NCBI RefSeq assembly: GCF_013386765.1
Contig: NZ_JACARE010000019.1
Span: 1-64,000 of the forward strand
Origin: Pseudomonas yamanorum
GTDB lineage: Bacteria > Pseudomonadota > Gammaproteobacteria > Pseudomonadales > Pseudomonadaceae
Direction: 5' to 3'
DNA: 64,000 nt
In this document: one piece after another, positions 49,709-58,271 of the stretch
Numbering within the stretch: the stretch's first letter is position 1
How the letters are laid out: every line of letters begins with the position of its first letter
Made by a program: the position numbers and the translations under genes
The notes under the pieces: generated by a model
The model's database searches: none
Seen by the model: the letters and a program-made list of their open reading frames with translations, nothing else
What the model was told of the DNA's origin: nothing

Positions 49709-50708
49709 AACCGCGTCGATCCCGACGATCCTGCAACGCATGCTTGATGATGACCGCGCCGTGCGGGCACTGGCCGCGCAGTTGGCCAGCGACTTGCCGG
49801 ATCTGATCATCACCGTCGCGCGGGGCAGTTCAGACCACGCGGCCGCTTACTTCAGCTACGCCATGATGAGCCTGATGGGCGTGCCCTGCCTGTCGATTCC
49901 CCTGTCACTGGTCAGCCTGCAACACCCGCCGCTGCGCCTGAAAAAATGCTGGGTGGCCGCCTTTTCCCAGTCGGGTAAAAGCCCGGATCTGATCGACAGC
50001 GTGAGCTATCTGCAACAACGGGGCGCGGCCTCGGCAGCGCTGGTCAACACCGCTGACTCGCCACTGGCAGCCATCACGGGGAATGAAATCCTCTTGCCCG
50101 CCGGCCTGGAACAAAGCGTGGCGGCGACCAAAAGTTATGTAGCAATGTTGATGGCGAGCGCTCAAATCGTGGCCCGCTTGGCGGCCGATAACACCTTGAG
50201 CCAAGCGCTGCTGTCGTTGCCGCAGCAGATGAGTGAAGCCGCCGGCGAGGACTGGTCCCGGGTGCTCGACGTGCTGCAAAACGCCGACAAGATGATCGTG
50301 ATCGGTCGTGGTGCCGCCTTGCCGATTGCCCAGGAAGCCGCGCTCAAGCTCAAGGAAACCTCTGGTATTCAGGCCGAAGCGTTTTCCAGTGCCGAGGTAC
50401 GTCACGGGCCCATGGAAATCATTGAAGAAGGTTATCCCGTGCTGGTGTTCGCCCCTTCGGGTCCGGAGCAGGCGGGCACCCTGGCGTTCGCCGAAGACAT
50501 GCGCGCACGGGGCGCCAAGGTGATGGTGGTGGCCCCACATGGCACGGTTTGCAAGGGATTGTTGACCAGCGTTCCGACCGGCCATCCCGTGCTGGAACCG
50601 TTCACCATGATCCAGGGGTTTTACCTGATTGCCGCGCGTCTGGCCGTGGCGCGCGGGCGTAATCCGGATCAGCCAAGGTTTCTGAAAAAGGTCACGCAAA
50701 CCCACTGA
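49689..50708 (+). CDS. SIS-domain glucosamine-6-phosphate deaminase-like protein
   Basis: A 339-residue protein with two sugar isomerase domains (VARGSSDHAAAYF in the first, VIGRGAALPIAQEAALKLKETSG in the second) and the GlmS-like SSAEVRHGP segment. It has no glutaminase domain, so it fits the NagB-II/AgaS type that deaminates an amino-sugar phosphate to a ketose phosphate. It overlaps the kinase gene by 20 nt. Together kinase and deaminase would convert glucosamine to fructose-6-phosphate. Confidence 0.88.
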   Translation: MSLMLSETASIPTILQRMLDDDRAVRALAAQLASDLPDLIITVARGSSDHAAAYFSYAMMSLMGVPCLSIPLSLVSLQHPPLRLKKCWVAAFSQSGKSPDLIDSVSYLQQRGAASAALVNTADSPLAAITGNEILLPAGLEQSVAATKSYVAMLMASAQIVARLAADNTLSQALLSLPQQMSEAAGEDWSRVLDVLQNADKMIVIGRGAALPIAQEAALKLKETSGIQAEAFSSAEVRHGPMEIIEEGYPVLVFAPSGPEQAGTLAFAEDMRARGAKVMVVAPHGTVCKGLLTSVPTGHPVLEPFTMIQGFYLIAARLAVARGRNPDQPRFLKKVTQTH

Positions 50709-50709
50709 C

Positions 50710-51186
50710 TCAAGGGGAACAGCCGCCTACCACGGCTTCTTTCCTGAACGACTCAGGCGCCTGCCCGGTGCTTTTGTCGGTGATCTCCACCCCGCAGCCA
50801 CTCACGGGTACCGCCTGAATAATTTGATAAGTCGCGCCAACGGCAGGGATAAAACTGGCCACGTTGGCGCAACTGCGAAAATAATTTGCGCCTTCCTTGT
50901 TGGCGCCACCGCTGCTCATGACATTCACGTAGACGCGTCGATCGGGGATCAGTAAAAACCGCTCGCTGGCCTCGCCTTTGCGAGTACCCAGCACGCCGGT
51001 CTCTGCCGTGTCATTGCAGCCCGGGTCGTAGTAGGCCCAATACATTTGCACGCCACCGTTGAGCAGGGTGTTGGTTCCCTGGATGGCTTCAAGTGTGGCG
51101 TGGGGAGCAGTGGGGGCGGGTTGCTGGTAAAAACCGACACAACCTGTGGTCAGGCTGCAGAACAGCGCCAGGGCCAGTTTTTTCAA
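50710..51186 (-). CDS. Lipoprotein of unknown function
   Basis: A 158-residue lipoprotein with lipobox TTGC (Cys16). Conserved-looking stretches include QGTNTLLNGGVQMYWAYYDPGCND and RFLLIPDRRVYVNV; five further cysteines suggest disulfides. No family is recognised. The stop is 1 nt from the convergent deaminase stop. Probably transcribed alone, as a terminator precedes it. Confidence 0.78.
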   Translation of the reverse strand: MKKLALALFCSLTTGCVGFYQQPAPTAPHATLEAIQGTNTLLNGGVQMYWAYYDPGCNDTAETGVLGTRKGEASERFLLIPDRRVYVNVMSSGGANKEGANYFRSCANVASFIPAVGATYQIIQAVPVSGCGVEITDKSTGQAPESFRKEAVVGGCSP

Positions 51187-51201
51187 AGGCAGATCTCCAT
51201 G

Positions 51202-51228
51202 AAAAAAGCCCTGTCATCAAGACAGGGC
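51202..51228 (-). terminator. Intrinsic terminator after the 51.2-51.9 kb lipoprotein gene
   Basis: On the minus strand GCCCTGTC-TTGAT-GACAGGGC followed by TTTTTT; a classical terminator just after the stop at 51242. Confidence 0.92.
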
Positions 51229-51241
51229 CAGTCGTTGTCCA

Positions 51242-51871
51242 TCAGAGTTTCTTGAAGGTTGCCTGGGAGACTTCCTGAAGACCGGCTTCGGTGATTTTCT
51301 TCCAGTCGCTTTCAGTCACCGCCTGCATGCTTTCCTTCTTGCGGGTGATCACTTCCAGGGTGTTGGGGGCCGAGGTTTCGATGCGCAGATGAGACTTGTT
51401 GTTCACGTCCACCGAGAAGAAACCCGGGGTAAACCAAGACCAAAACTCGACGATGTGCACCTTCACCGGCTCTGCACCCGTTGCGTTGGCTTCAGTCACC
51501 ACTTCATAACCCGCCTGCTTGTAGGCCAGGGCTACAGACTCACTGACCAGTTGCGACACCGTACGACCGGACGGCAACAAAACGTCACCCAGCCCTTTCC
51601 CGTAGGTGTTGCGCTTGCGGGCGATAGCGCGCTCGGTGATGGTTTTGTCCGTCACTTCGTCGTTTTTCAAGGAGGGGATATCGGCTTCGGGAGGATCAAT
51701 CTGGAACACACGCTCGTCCACGGCACTGATCAACACCTTTTTACCGTTGCTGGCTGCAGCGACGTGAGCAGCGCTCAGCGGTGCAACGTTCACATCGACT
51801 TCCGAACGGCTGGTAGCGCAGCCCGCCAATACCATCAGTGCCACCATCCCCAACGCTATCCGAACGCTCAT
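51242..51871 (-). CDS. Lipoprotein of unknown function
   Basis: A 209-residue lipoprotein with lipobox LAGC (Cys18). The mature domain (KKVLISAVDERVFQ; VSQLVSESVALAYKQAGYEVV; VKVHIVEFWSWFTPGFFSV) has the repeating alpha/beta layout of YajG-type envelope lipoproteins, but the match is too loose to name. The ATG at 51871 has AGGTGA upstream. It ends in a strong terminator. Confidence 0.8.
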   Translation of the reverse strand: MSVRIALGMVALMVLAGCATSRSEVDVNVAPLSAAHVAAASNGKKVLISAVDERVFQIDPPEADIPSLKNDEVTDKTITERAIARKRNTYGKGLGDVLLPSGRTVSQLVSESVALAYKQAGYEVVTEANATGAEPVKVHIVEFWSWFTPGFFSVDVNNKSHLRIETSAPNTLEVITRKKESMQAVTESDWKKITEAGLQEVSQATFKKL

Positions 51872-51972
51872 CTGAATCACCTATTCCATATCGCCATCAT
51901 TGGCTTGGCCGGGATCGGCCGCGGGTGATTGTATCCGAGTGATAGCAATTAGACATCAACCTCTACATGACA

Positions 51973-52746
51973 TTAACTGCCGGTTGCCTGCCGATACTGC
52001 CTCGGCGTAAACCCGGTCAACGCCTTGAACTGCCGGGTAAACGCACTGTGATCCGTATACCCACACTGCAACGCCACCTCAGTAATCGGCATCTCGGTAT
52101 GCAGCAGCCGGTGCGCATGTTCCAGGCGTACCTTCTGGATCATCTGGCGCGGCGTCAGGTGGAACACGCGCTTGCAGTAGCGCTCCAGTTGCGCCACTGA
52201 AATCCCGGCGATCCGCGTCAATTCACCCAGGGTAACGCGCCGGTTGAAATGCGTCCGAATGTGCTCGTCCACCGCCGCCAGGCGTTGATAGGCCGGGTGG
52301 GTTTCACTGGCGGTCTGCAGGTCGACCGAGATGCCCGCCAGGCCGATGATTGCACCGTCGCGGTTATACAGCGGCCATTTGTGCGTCAGGCACCAACCCG
52401 GCTCGCGGGTGCCGTACAGGTGCAATTCCAGCTGATCCTCCAGGACAAATCCCTGCTCCAGAACCCGCCGATCCTGCTCGGTGTAGCCGGGCCCCAACTG
52501 CGCCGGAAATACCTCGGCGCTGGTTTTTCCCAGCAACGGTTGCAGGTGCTTCAACCCGCACCGCTGCACCAGGGTACGGTTGGCCAATACGTAGCGCGCC
52601 TGCACGTCCTTGATAAAGATCGCGGCATTGGGAATCACGTCCAGCATCGGCAACAACAGCCCCACGCCGGCCAGTAATTCTTCAATGGTTTGCGGGCGGT
52701 GGGTCTCGCTCCCTTGGCAAAGGGTTGCGAACGCGCTCTGCATCAT
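51973..52746 (-). CDS. AraC family regulator with PAS domain (hydroxyproline cluster)
   Basis: A 257-residue regulator: N-terminal PAS-like sensor domain (about 30-150, LDVIPNAAIFIKDVQARYVLANRTL) and C-terminal double helix-turn-helix of AraC type (LTRIAGISVAQLERYCKRVF; ITEVALQCGYTDHSAFTRQFKALTG). It diverges from the hydroxyproline genes and is their likely activator. The ATG at 52746 has AGGAGA upstream. Pseudomonas hydroxyproline clusters normally carry an AraC regulator, in agreement with this. Confidence 0.9.
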   Translation of the reverse strand: MMQSAFATLCQGSETHRPQTIEELLAGVGLLLPMLDVIPNAAIFIKDVQARYVLANRTLVQRCGLKHLQPLLGKTSAEVFPAQLGPGYTEQDRRVLEQGFVLEDQLELHLYGTREPGWCLTHKWPLYNRDGAIIGLAGISVDLQTASETHPAYQRLAAVDEHIRTHFNRRVTLGELTRIAGISVAQLERYCKRVFHLTPRQMIQKVRLEHAHRLLHTEMPITEVALQCGYTDHSAFTRQFKALTGFTPRQYRQATGS

Positions 52747-52879
52747 GACGCTCTCTCCTGCATTTTGCGGACAGGCCAGGCGCCCGGCGGGCGGTGCCTG
52801 GCGAGCAGATTGCCGCATGGTGGCGGCCATGTCGAGTATTCGAAACTGTGCTGATTTCGTCATCGCAGCCTGCGCAAAA

Positions 52880-52902
52880 CATCAATCGCGGCGCCGTTGA
52901 TG
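52880..52902. promoter_or_regulatory. Dyad CATCAA-N11-TTGATG in the hydroxyproline control region
   Basis: A 6-bp-arm inverted repeat between the divergent AraC regulator and permease genes, 56 nt before the permease start. It could be a regulator site; AraC proteins more often use direct repeats, so the call is weak. Confidence 0.3.
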
Positions 52903-52957
52903 GGTTCACTGTATGGCCACTGCATGCCTATCCAATAACCCACAAGAAGGCGCCGCC

Positions 52958-54574
52958 ATGTCAGCCCAAGGCAAGTTCAAGAAACAGCTTTCATTGATCG
53001 ACCTCACCTTTATCGGACTGGGAGCGATCTTCGGTTCGGGCTGGCTGTTCGCGGCCAGTCACGTCTCCGCCATCGCCGGGCCGGCGGGGATTTTTTCCTG
53101 GTTGCTGGGCGGTTTTGCCGTGCTGCTGCTGGGCATCGTGTACTGCGAACTGGGGGCGGCATTGCCCCGTGCCGGTGGCGTGGTGCGCTACCCGGTTTAC
53201 TCCCATGGCCCGCTGCTGGGCTACCTGATGGGCTTTATCACGCTGATCGCGTTTTCGAGCCTGGTGGCGATTGAAGTGGTCGCCTCACGCCAATACGCTG
53301 CGGCCTGGTTTCCCGAACTGACACAGGCCGGTTCCAGCAACCCCACCGTGCTTGGCTGGTTCGTACAGTTTGCGCTGCTCTCGCTGTTTTTCGCCCTCAA
53401 CTACCGCAGCGTAAAGACCTTCGCCATGGCCAATAACCTGGTCAGCGTGTTCAAGTTCATCGTGCCGCTGCTGGTGATCGGCGTGCTGTTCACCTTCTTC
53501 AAGCCGGAGAATTTCCATTCCCAGGGCTTTGCACCGTTCGGCCTGTCGGGCATCGAAATGGCCGTGTCCGCCGGGGGGGTGATTTTCGCTTACCTGGGCC
53601 TGACGCCGATCATCTCGGTGGCCAGCGAAGTGAAAAACCCACAACGCACCATTCCGATTGCGTTGATCCTGTCGGTGCTGCTCTCCACGGCGATCTACGT
53701 GCTGTTGCAGACCGCCTTCCTCGGCGGCATCCCCACCGAAATGCTCGCCAACGGCTGGGCCGGCGTGGCCAAGGAACTGGCCCTGCCGTATCGCGATATC
53801 GCCCTCGCCCTGGGTGTGGGCTGGCTGGCCTACCTGGTGGTGGCCGATGCGGTGATCTCCCCCAGCGGTTGCGGCAATATCTATATGAACGCCACGCCAC
53901 GGGTGATCTACGGCTGGGCGCAGACCGGGACCTTCTTCAAGGTCTTCACGCGCATCGATGAAAAGTCCGGCATCCCGCGCCCGGCGTTGTGGCTGACCTT
54001 TGGCCTGTCGGTGTTCTGGACCCTGCCCTTCCCGTCGTGGGAAGCGCTGATCAACGTGGTGTCCGCCGCGCTGGTGTTGAGCTACGCCGTAGCACCGGTT
54101 TCTGTTGCCGCGCTGCGCCGCAACGCGCCAGACCTGCCGCGCCCGTTCCGGGTCAAGTGGATGGCGGTGCTCGGCCCGCTGTCGTTCATCATCGCCGCGC
54201 TGATCGTCTACTGGTCCGGCTGGAGCACCGTGTCGTGGCTGCTCGGCCTGCAAATCCTGATGTTCGTGGTGTACCTGCTGTGCGGGCGTTTTGTGCCGAC
54301 CCTGCACCTGAGCCTGGGCCGCCAGGTGCGTTCCTCCGCCTGGCTGATCGGCTTCTACGCCGTGACCATCCTTCTGTCGAAACTCGGCAGCTTCGGTGGC
54401 CTGGGCATCCTCAGCCACCCCTTCGACACCGTGGTCGTCGCCGTTTGCGCGCTGGGTATTTATTACTGGGGCGCAGCCACCGGCGTGCCGGCCCATCTGG
54501 TTCGCCTGGAAACCGAAGACGACGAAAGCGAAGCGCCTGAGCCCGACATCGGCCGAGTGCAGCTTGCTTCCTGA
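52958..54574 (+). CDS. APC family permease (probable hydroxyproline uptake)
   Basis: A 538-residue amino-acid permease with about 12 membrane spans; the first, LIDLTFIGLGAIFGSGWLFAA, has the family GSGW motif. A long polar C-terminal tail (TEDDESEAPEPDIGRVQ) is present. As first gene of the hydroxyproline unit, 30 nt before the epimerase gene, it most likely imports hydroxyproline. AAGAAGG precedes the ATG at 52958. Confidence 0.88.
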   Translation: MSAQGKFKKQLSLIDLTFIGLGAIFGSGWLFAASHVSAIAGPAGIFSWLLGGFAVLLLGIVYCELGAALPRAGGVVRYPVYSHGPLLGYLMGFITLIAFSSLVAIEVVASRQYAAAWFPELTQAGSSNPTVLGWFVQFALLSLFFALNYRSVKTFAMANNLVSVFKFIVPLLVIGVLFTFFKPENFHSQGFAPFGLSGIEMAVSAGGVIFAYLGLTPIISVASEVKNPQRTIPIALILSVLLSTAIYVLLQTAFLGGIPTEMLANGWAGVAKELALPYRDIALALGVGWLAYLVVADAVISPSGCGNIYMNATPRVIYGWAQTGTFFKVFTRIDEKSGIPRPALWLTFGLSVFWTLPFPSWEALINVVSAALVLSYAVAPVSVAALRRNAPDLPRPFRVKWMAVLGPLSFIIAALIVYWSGWSTVSWLLGLQILMFVVYLLCGRFVPTLHLSLGRQVRSSAWLIGFYAVTILLSKLGSFGGLGILSHPFDTVVVAVCALGIYYWGAATGVPAHLVRLETEDDESEAPEPDIGRVQLAS

Positions 54575-54604
54575 GCCTCAGCCCACCCCTGAATGGATAG
54601 CGAT

Positions 54605-55531
54605 ATGAAACGAGTCCACATCATTGACTCCCACACCGGCGGCGAACCCACGCGCCTGGTGATGAGCGGTTTTCCCGAGCTTGCCGGCGAAACCATGGTC
54701 GACAAGCTCGACGACCTGCGTACCCGGCATGACCAATGGCGCAGGGCGTGCCTGCTGGAACCCCGTGGCAACGATGTACTGGTGGGCGCGCTGTATTGCG
54801 CACCGGTCTCGGCCGATGCCACCTGCGGCGTGATTTTCTTCAACAACGCCGGCTACCTCGGCATGTGCGGGCACGGCACCATCGGCCTGGTCGCCTCGTT
54901 GCATCACCTGGGGCAGATCGCGCCGGGCGTGCACAAGATCGACACGCCGGTGGGCCCGGTCAGCGCCACGTTGCACGCAGACGGCGCCGTGACCCTGCGC
55001 AATGTGCCCGCCTATCGCTATCGCCAAAAGGTGCCGGTAGATGTGCCCGGATACGGCCGGGTGTACGGCGACATCGCCTGGGGCGGCAACTGGTTCTTCC
55101 TGGTTTCCGAGCACGGCCAGGTGCTGCAAATGGACAACGTCGAAGCCCTGACCGATTACACCTGGGCGATGCTCAAGGCCCTTGAAAACCAGGGCATCCA
55201 CGGCGAAGACGGCGCCCTGATCGACCATATCGAACTGTTCGCCGACGACGACCAGGCCGACAGCCGCAACTTCGTCATGTGCCCGGGCAAAGCCTACGAC
55301 CGCTCGCCCTGCGGCACTGGTACCAGCGCCAAGCTGGCGTGCCTGGCGGCCGACGGCAAACTCGCCGCCGGTGAACCCTGGGTGCAGGCGAGCATCACCG
55401 GCAGCCAATTCGAAGGCAGCTATGAATGGGAAGGCGAACGTGTGCGCCCTTCCATCACCGGCCGCGCCTACATGACCGCCGACAGCACCTTGCTGATCGA
55501 CGAACAGGATCCCTTCGCGTGGGGCATCTGA
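54605..55531 (+). CDS. lhpA: 4-Hydroxyproline 2-epimerase
   Basis: A 308-residue member of the proline racemase family. Both catalytic cysteines of the epimerase branch are present: Cys88 (MCGHGT) and Cys236 (SPCGTGTSAK), which separates it from Cys-Thr dehydratases. It turns trans-4-hydroxy-L-proline into the cis-D form in the first catabolic step. The ATG at 54605 is chosen, with GGATAG upstream. Complete pathway genes follow, which makes the assignment strong. Confidence 0.95.
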   Translation: MKRVHIIDSHTGGEPTRLVMSGFPELAGETMVDKLDDLRTRHDQWRRACLLEPRGNDVLVGALYCAPVSADATCGVIFFNNAGYLGMCGHGTIGLVASLHHLGQIAPGVHKIDTPVGPVSATLHADGAVTLRNVPAYRYRQKVPVDVPGYGRVYGDIAWGGNWFFLVSEHGQVLQMDNVEALTDYTWAMLKALENQGIHGEDGALIDHIELFADDDQADSRNFVMCPGKAYDRSPCGTGTSAKLACLAADGKLAAGEPWVQASITGSQFEGSYEWEGERVRPSITGRAYMTADSTLLIDEQDPFAWGI

Positions 55532-55569
55532 ACCGTCCCCGCCCCTTCAATCAAACTGGAGCTGAAACC

Positions 55570-56517
55570 ATGAACACCAACATCTTCACCGGCTGCATCC
55601 CCGCGCTGATGACCCCGTGCACCGCCGAGCGCAAACCGGACTTCGACGCACTGGTCGCCAAGGGTCGCGAACTGATCGATATCGGCATGAGCGCGGTGGT
55701 GTACTGCGGTTCCATGGGCGACTGGCCGTTGCTCACGGAAGCAGAACGCCAGGAAGGCGTGGCACGCCTGGTGGCCGCCGGCGTACCGACCATCGTCGGC
55801 ACCGGCGCAGTCAACAGCCGTGAAGCGGTCGCCCACGCGGCGCATGCGGCCAAGGTCGGTGCCCACGGCTTGATGGTCATCCCGCGGGTGCTGTCCCGTG
55901 GTGCCTCGGCGACGGCACAAAAGGATCACTTTGCGGCCATCCTCAAGGCAGCGCCGAACCTGCCGGCGGTGATCTACAACAGTCCTTACTACGGCTTCGC
56001 CACCCGCGCCGACCTGTTCTTCGAACTGCGTCGCGAGTACCCGAACCTGATCGGCTTCAAGGAGTTCGGCGGCGCTGCCGACCTGCGTTACGCGGCAGAA
56101 CACATCACGTCCAAGGACGATGACGTGACCTTGATGGTGGGCGTGGACACCCAGGTGGTCCACGGCTTCGTCAACTGCAACGCCACCGGCGCGATCACCG
56201 GCATCGGCAACGCGCTGCCACGGGAAGTGCTGCAACTGGTGGCCCTGAGCAAGAAAGCCGCCAAGGGTGATGCCACCGCACGCCGCCAGGCGCGGGAGCT
56301 GGAGGCAGCGCTGGCAGTGCTGTCGTCCTTCGACGAAGGCTGCGACCTGGTGCTGTTCTACAAGCACCTGATGGTGCTCAACGGCGACAAGGAATACACC
56401 CTGCACTTCAACGAAACCGATGCCCTGAGCGATGCCCAGCGTCGTTATGCCGAGAACCAGTACGCGCTGTTCCGCCAGTGGTACGCCAACTGGTCGGCTG
56501 AGCAGAACGTCGCTTAA
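55570..56517 (+). CDS. 1-Pyrroline-4-hydroxy-2-carboxylate deaminase (DapA family)
   Basis: A 315-residue aldolase-fold protein of the dihydrodipicolinate synthase family. The Schiff-base lysine is Lys164 (LIGFKEFGG), and Tyr136 (VIYNSPY) is the usual proton relay. In this context it should deaminate and dehydrate the imine product of D-hydroxyproline to alpha-ketoglutarate semialdehyde (LhpC role in P. aeruginosa). AGCTGAAACC precedes the ATG; 38 nt after the epimerase. Confidence 0.92.
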   Translation: MNTNIFTGCIPALMTPCTAERKPDFDALVAKGRELIDIGMSAVVYCGSMGDWPLLTEAERQEGVARLVAAGVPTIVGTGAVNSREAVAHAAHAAKVGAHGLMVIPRVLSRGASATAQKDHFAAILKAAPNLPAVIYNSPYYGFATRADLFFELRREYPNLIGFKEFGGAADLRYAAEHITSKDDDVTLMVGVDTQVVHGFVNCNATGAITGIGNALPREVLQLVALSKKAAKGDATARRQARELEAALAVLSSFDEGCDLVLFYKHLMVLNGDKEYTLHFNETDALSDAQRRYAENQYALFRQWYANWSAEQNVA

Positions 56518-56544
56518 CACTATTCAAGGCAGCAAAGATCAATT

Positions 56545-56649
56545 GTGGGAGCTGTCGAGCCCCGGCGAGGCTGCGATGGGATCACCGCGGTGTCCCTGTT
56601 AAACCGCGGCGCCTGCATCGCAGCCTCGCTCGGGCTCGACAGCTCCCAC
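56545..56649. repeat. REP doublet (REPIN)
   Basis: Two inverted Pseudomonas REP elements: GTGGGAGCTGTCGAGC at the left and GCTCGACAGCTCCCAC at the right, with inner GAGGCTGCGATG/CATCGCAGCCTC, separated by a 35-nt spacer. The whole can fold into one long hairpin. It sits inside the hydroxyproline operon, between the deaminase and dehydrogenase genes. Confidence 0.9.
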
Positions 56650-56696
56650 AGTGGATGTTCTTTGCCCGCCCCATCTTTAGCTTTCAGGACTACGCC

Positions 56697-58268
56697 ATGA
56701 CTCTGACGGGCACCATGCTGATTGGTCAGCACTCCATTCCAGGCAGCCGCGAAGCAATCCGGGCGATCAATCCTGCCACCCACCTTGCGCTCGAACCCGC
56801 CTACGCCGGCGGCACCGCCGAGCATGTGGAACAAGCCTGCGCCTTGGCCTGGAGCGCCTTCGACAGCTATCGCGAAACGCCGTTGGCGGCTCGCGCCGAA
56901 TTCCTTGAAACCATCGCCAGCGAAATCGAAGCCCTGGGCGATGAATTGATTGAACGGGCGATGGCCGAGACCGGCCTGCCCCGCCCACGGATCCAGGGTG
57001 AACGCGGGCGCACCTGCCAGCAACTGCGCACCTTTGCCCGCACCGTGCGCGCCGGTGAATGGCTGGATGTGCGGGTCGATACCGCGCAACCGGATCGCCA
57101 ACCGCTGCCCCGCTCGGACCTGCGTCAGCGCCAGGTTCCGTTGGGGCCGGTGGCGGTGTTCGGGGCGAGTAATTTTCCGTTGGCATTTTCGGTGGCGGGC
57201 GGTGATACCGCGTCGGCACTGACGGCCGGTTGTCCGGTGATCGTGAAGGCTCACAGCGCGCATCCTGGCACCAGCGAACTGGTGGGGCGCGCGGTGGCCA
57301 AGGCGGTTAAGCAATGTGGCCTGCCTGAAGGTGTGTTTTCGCTGTTGTATGGCTCGGGGCGTGAGGTCGGTATCGCATTGGTCTGCGATCCGCGTATCAA
57401 GGCCGTGGGGTTTACCGGTTCGCGCAGCGGCGGTATTGCCTTGTGCCAGGCGGCCCAGGCGCGTCCCGAGCCGATTCCGGTGTATGCCGAGATGAGTTCG
57501 ATCAATCCGGTTTATCTGTTTTCGGCGGCATTGAGCACGCGGGGCGAAGCATTGGCGCAGGGATTTATCGCGTCACTCACCCAGGGTGCCGGCCAGTTCT
57601 GCACCAACCCCGGCCTGGTGATTGCCGTCGCCGGGCAAGCACTGGACCACTTCATCGACAGCGCCACCCATTTGCTTCAACGCAGCGCAGCCCAGACCAT
57701 GCTCACGCCGGGGATCTTCAAGGCTTACGAAGACGGCGTCAGCGAGTTTGCCAAGCACGCTCAGGTCGCGGGTACCGGTTTGCCGGCAGCGGGGCCCAAC
57801 CAGGGCCGAGCCCATCTGTTCGTGACCCATGCCCGGGATTTTCTCGCCAATCACAGCTTGCAAGCCGAAATATTCGGCGCCGCCTCGTTGATTGTGCAAT
57901 GCGCCAATGCCGATGAAGTCCGCCAGGTCAGCGAACACCTGGAAGGCCAGTTGACCGCCACCCTGCATCTGGATGAGGACGACCTGGACACCGCCCGCGT
58001 ATTGCTGCCAACCCTGGAGCGCAAGGCCGGTCGCCTGCTGGTCAACGGCTGGCCGACCGGCGTGGAAGTGTCTGATGCGATGGTGCACGGCGGGCCTTTC
58101 CCGGCCACCTCGGATTCGCGCACTACCTCGGTGGGTACGGCCGCCATCCTGCGATTCCTGCGGCCGGTGTGCTACCAGGACTTCCCGGATGGCTTGCTGC
58201 CGACGGCGCTCCAACACGGCAATCCATTGCTGCTGCGGCGCTTGCTTGACGGTCAGAGAGAAGCCTAG
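56697..58268 (+). CDS. Alpha-ketoglutarate semialdehyde dehydrogenase
   Basis: A 523-residue aldehyde dehydrogenase of the ketoglutarate-semialdehyde type. Asn159 (GASNFP), general base Glu265 (YAEMSS) and catalytic Cys302 (GQFCTNPG) are all in place. It oxidises the semialdehyde to 2-oxoglutarate, the last step of hydroxyproline use. The ATG at 56697 is chosen. It follows the REP doublet by 47 nt, so it may have its own message or be expressed at a reduced level. Confidence 0.93.
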   Translation: MTLTGTMLIGQHSIPGSREAIRAINPATHLALEPAYAGGTAEHVEQACALAWSAFDSYRETPLAARAEFLETIASEIEALGDELIERAMAETGLPRPRIQGERGRTCQQLRTFARTVRAGEWLDVRVDTAQPDRQPLPRSDLRQRQVPLGPVAVFGASNFPLAFSVAGGDTASALTAGCPVIVKAHSAHPGTSELVGRAVAKAVKQCGLPEGVFSLLYGSGREVGIALVCDPRIKAVGFTGSRSGGIALCQAAQARPEPIPVYAEMSSINPVYLFSAALSTRGEALAQGFIASLTQGAGQFCTNPGLVIAVAGQALDHFIDSATHLLQRSAAQTMLTPGIFKAYEDGVSEFAKHAQVAGTGLPAAGPNQGRAHLFVTHARDFLANHSLQAEIFGAASLIVQCANADEVRQVSEHLEGQLTATLHLDEDDLDTARVLLPTLERKAGRLLVNGWPTGVEVSDAMVHGGPFPATSDSRTTSVGTAAILRFLRPVCYQDFPDGLLPTALQHGNPLLLRRLLDGQREA

Positions 58269-58271
58269 GCC

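Noticed and set aside
52799..52814. Sigma-54-like sequence TGGCGAGCAGATTGCC before the hydroxyproline permease
   Set aside because: Spacing fits and 9 of 12 positions match, but it lies in GC-rich sequence, two -24 positions differ, and the cluster has an AraC-type regulator, not an enhancer-binding protein.
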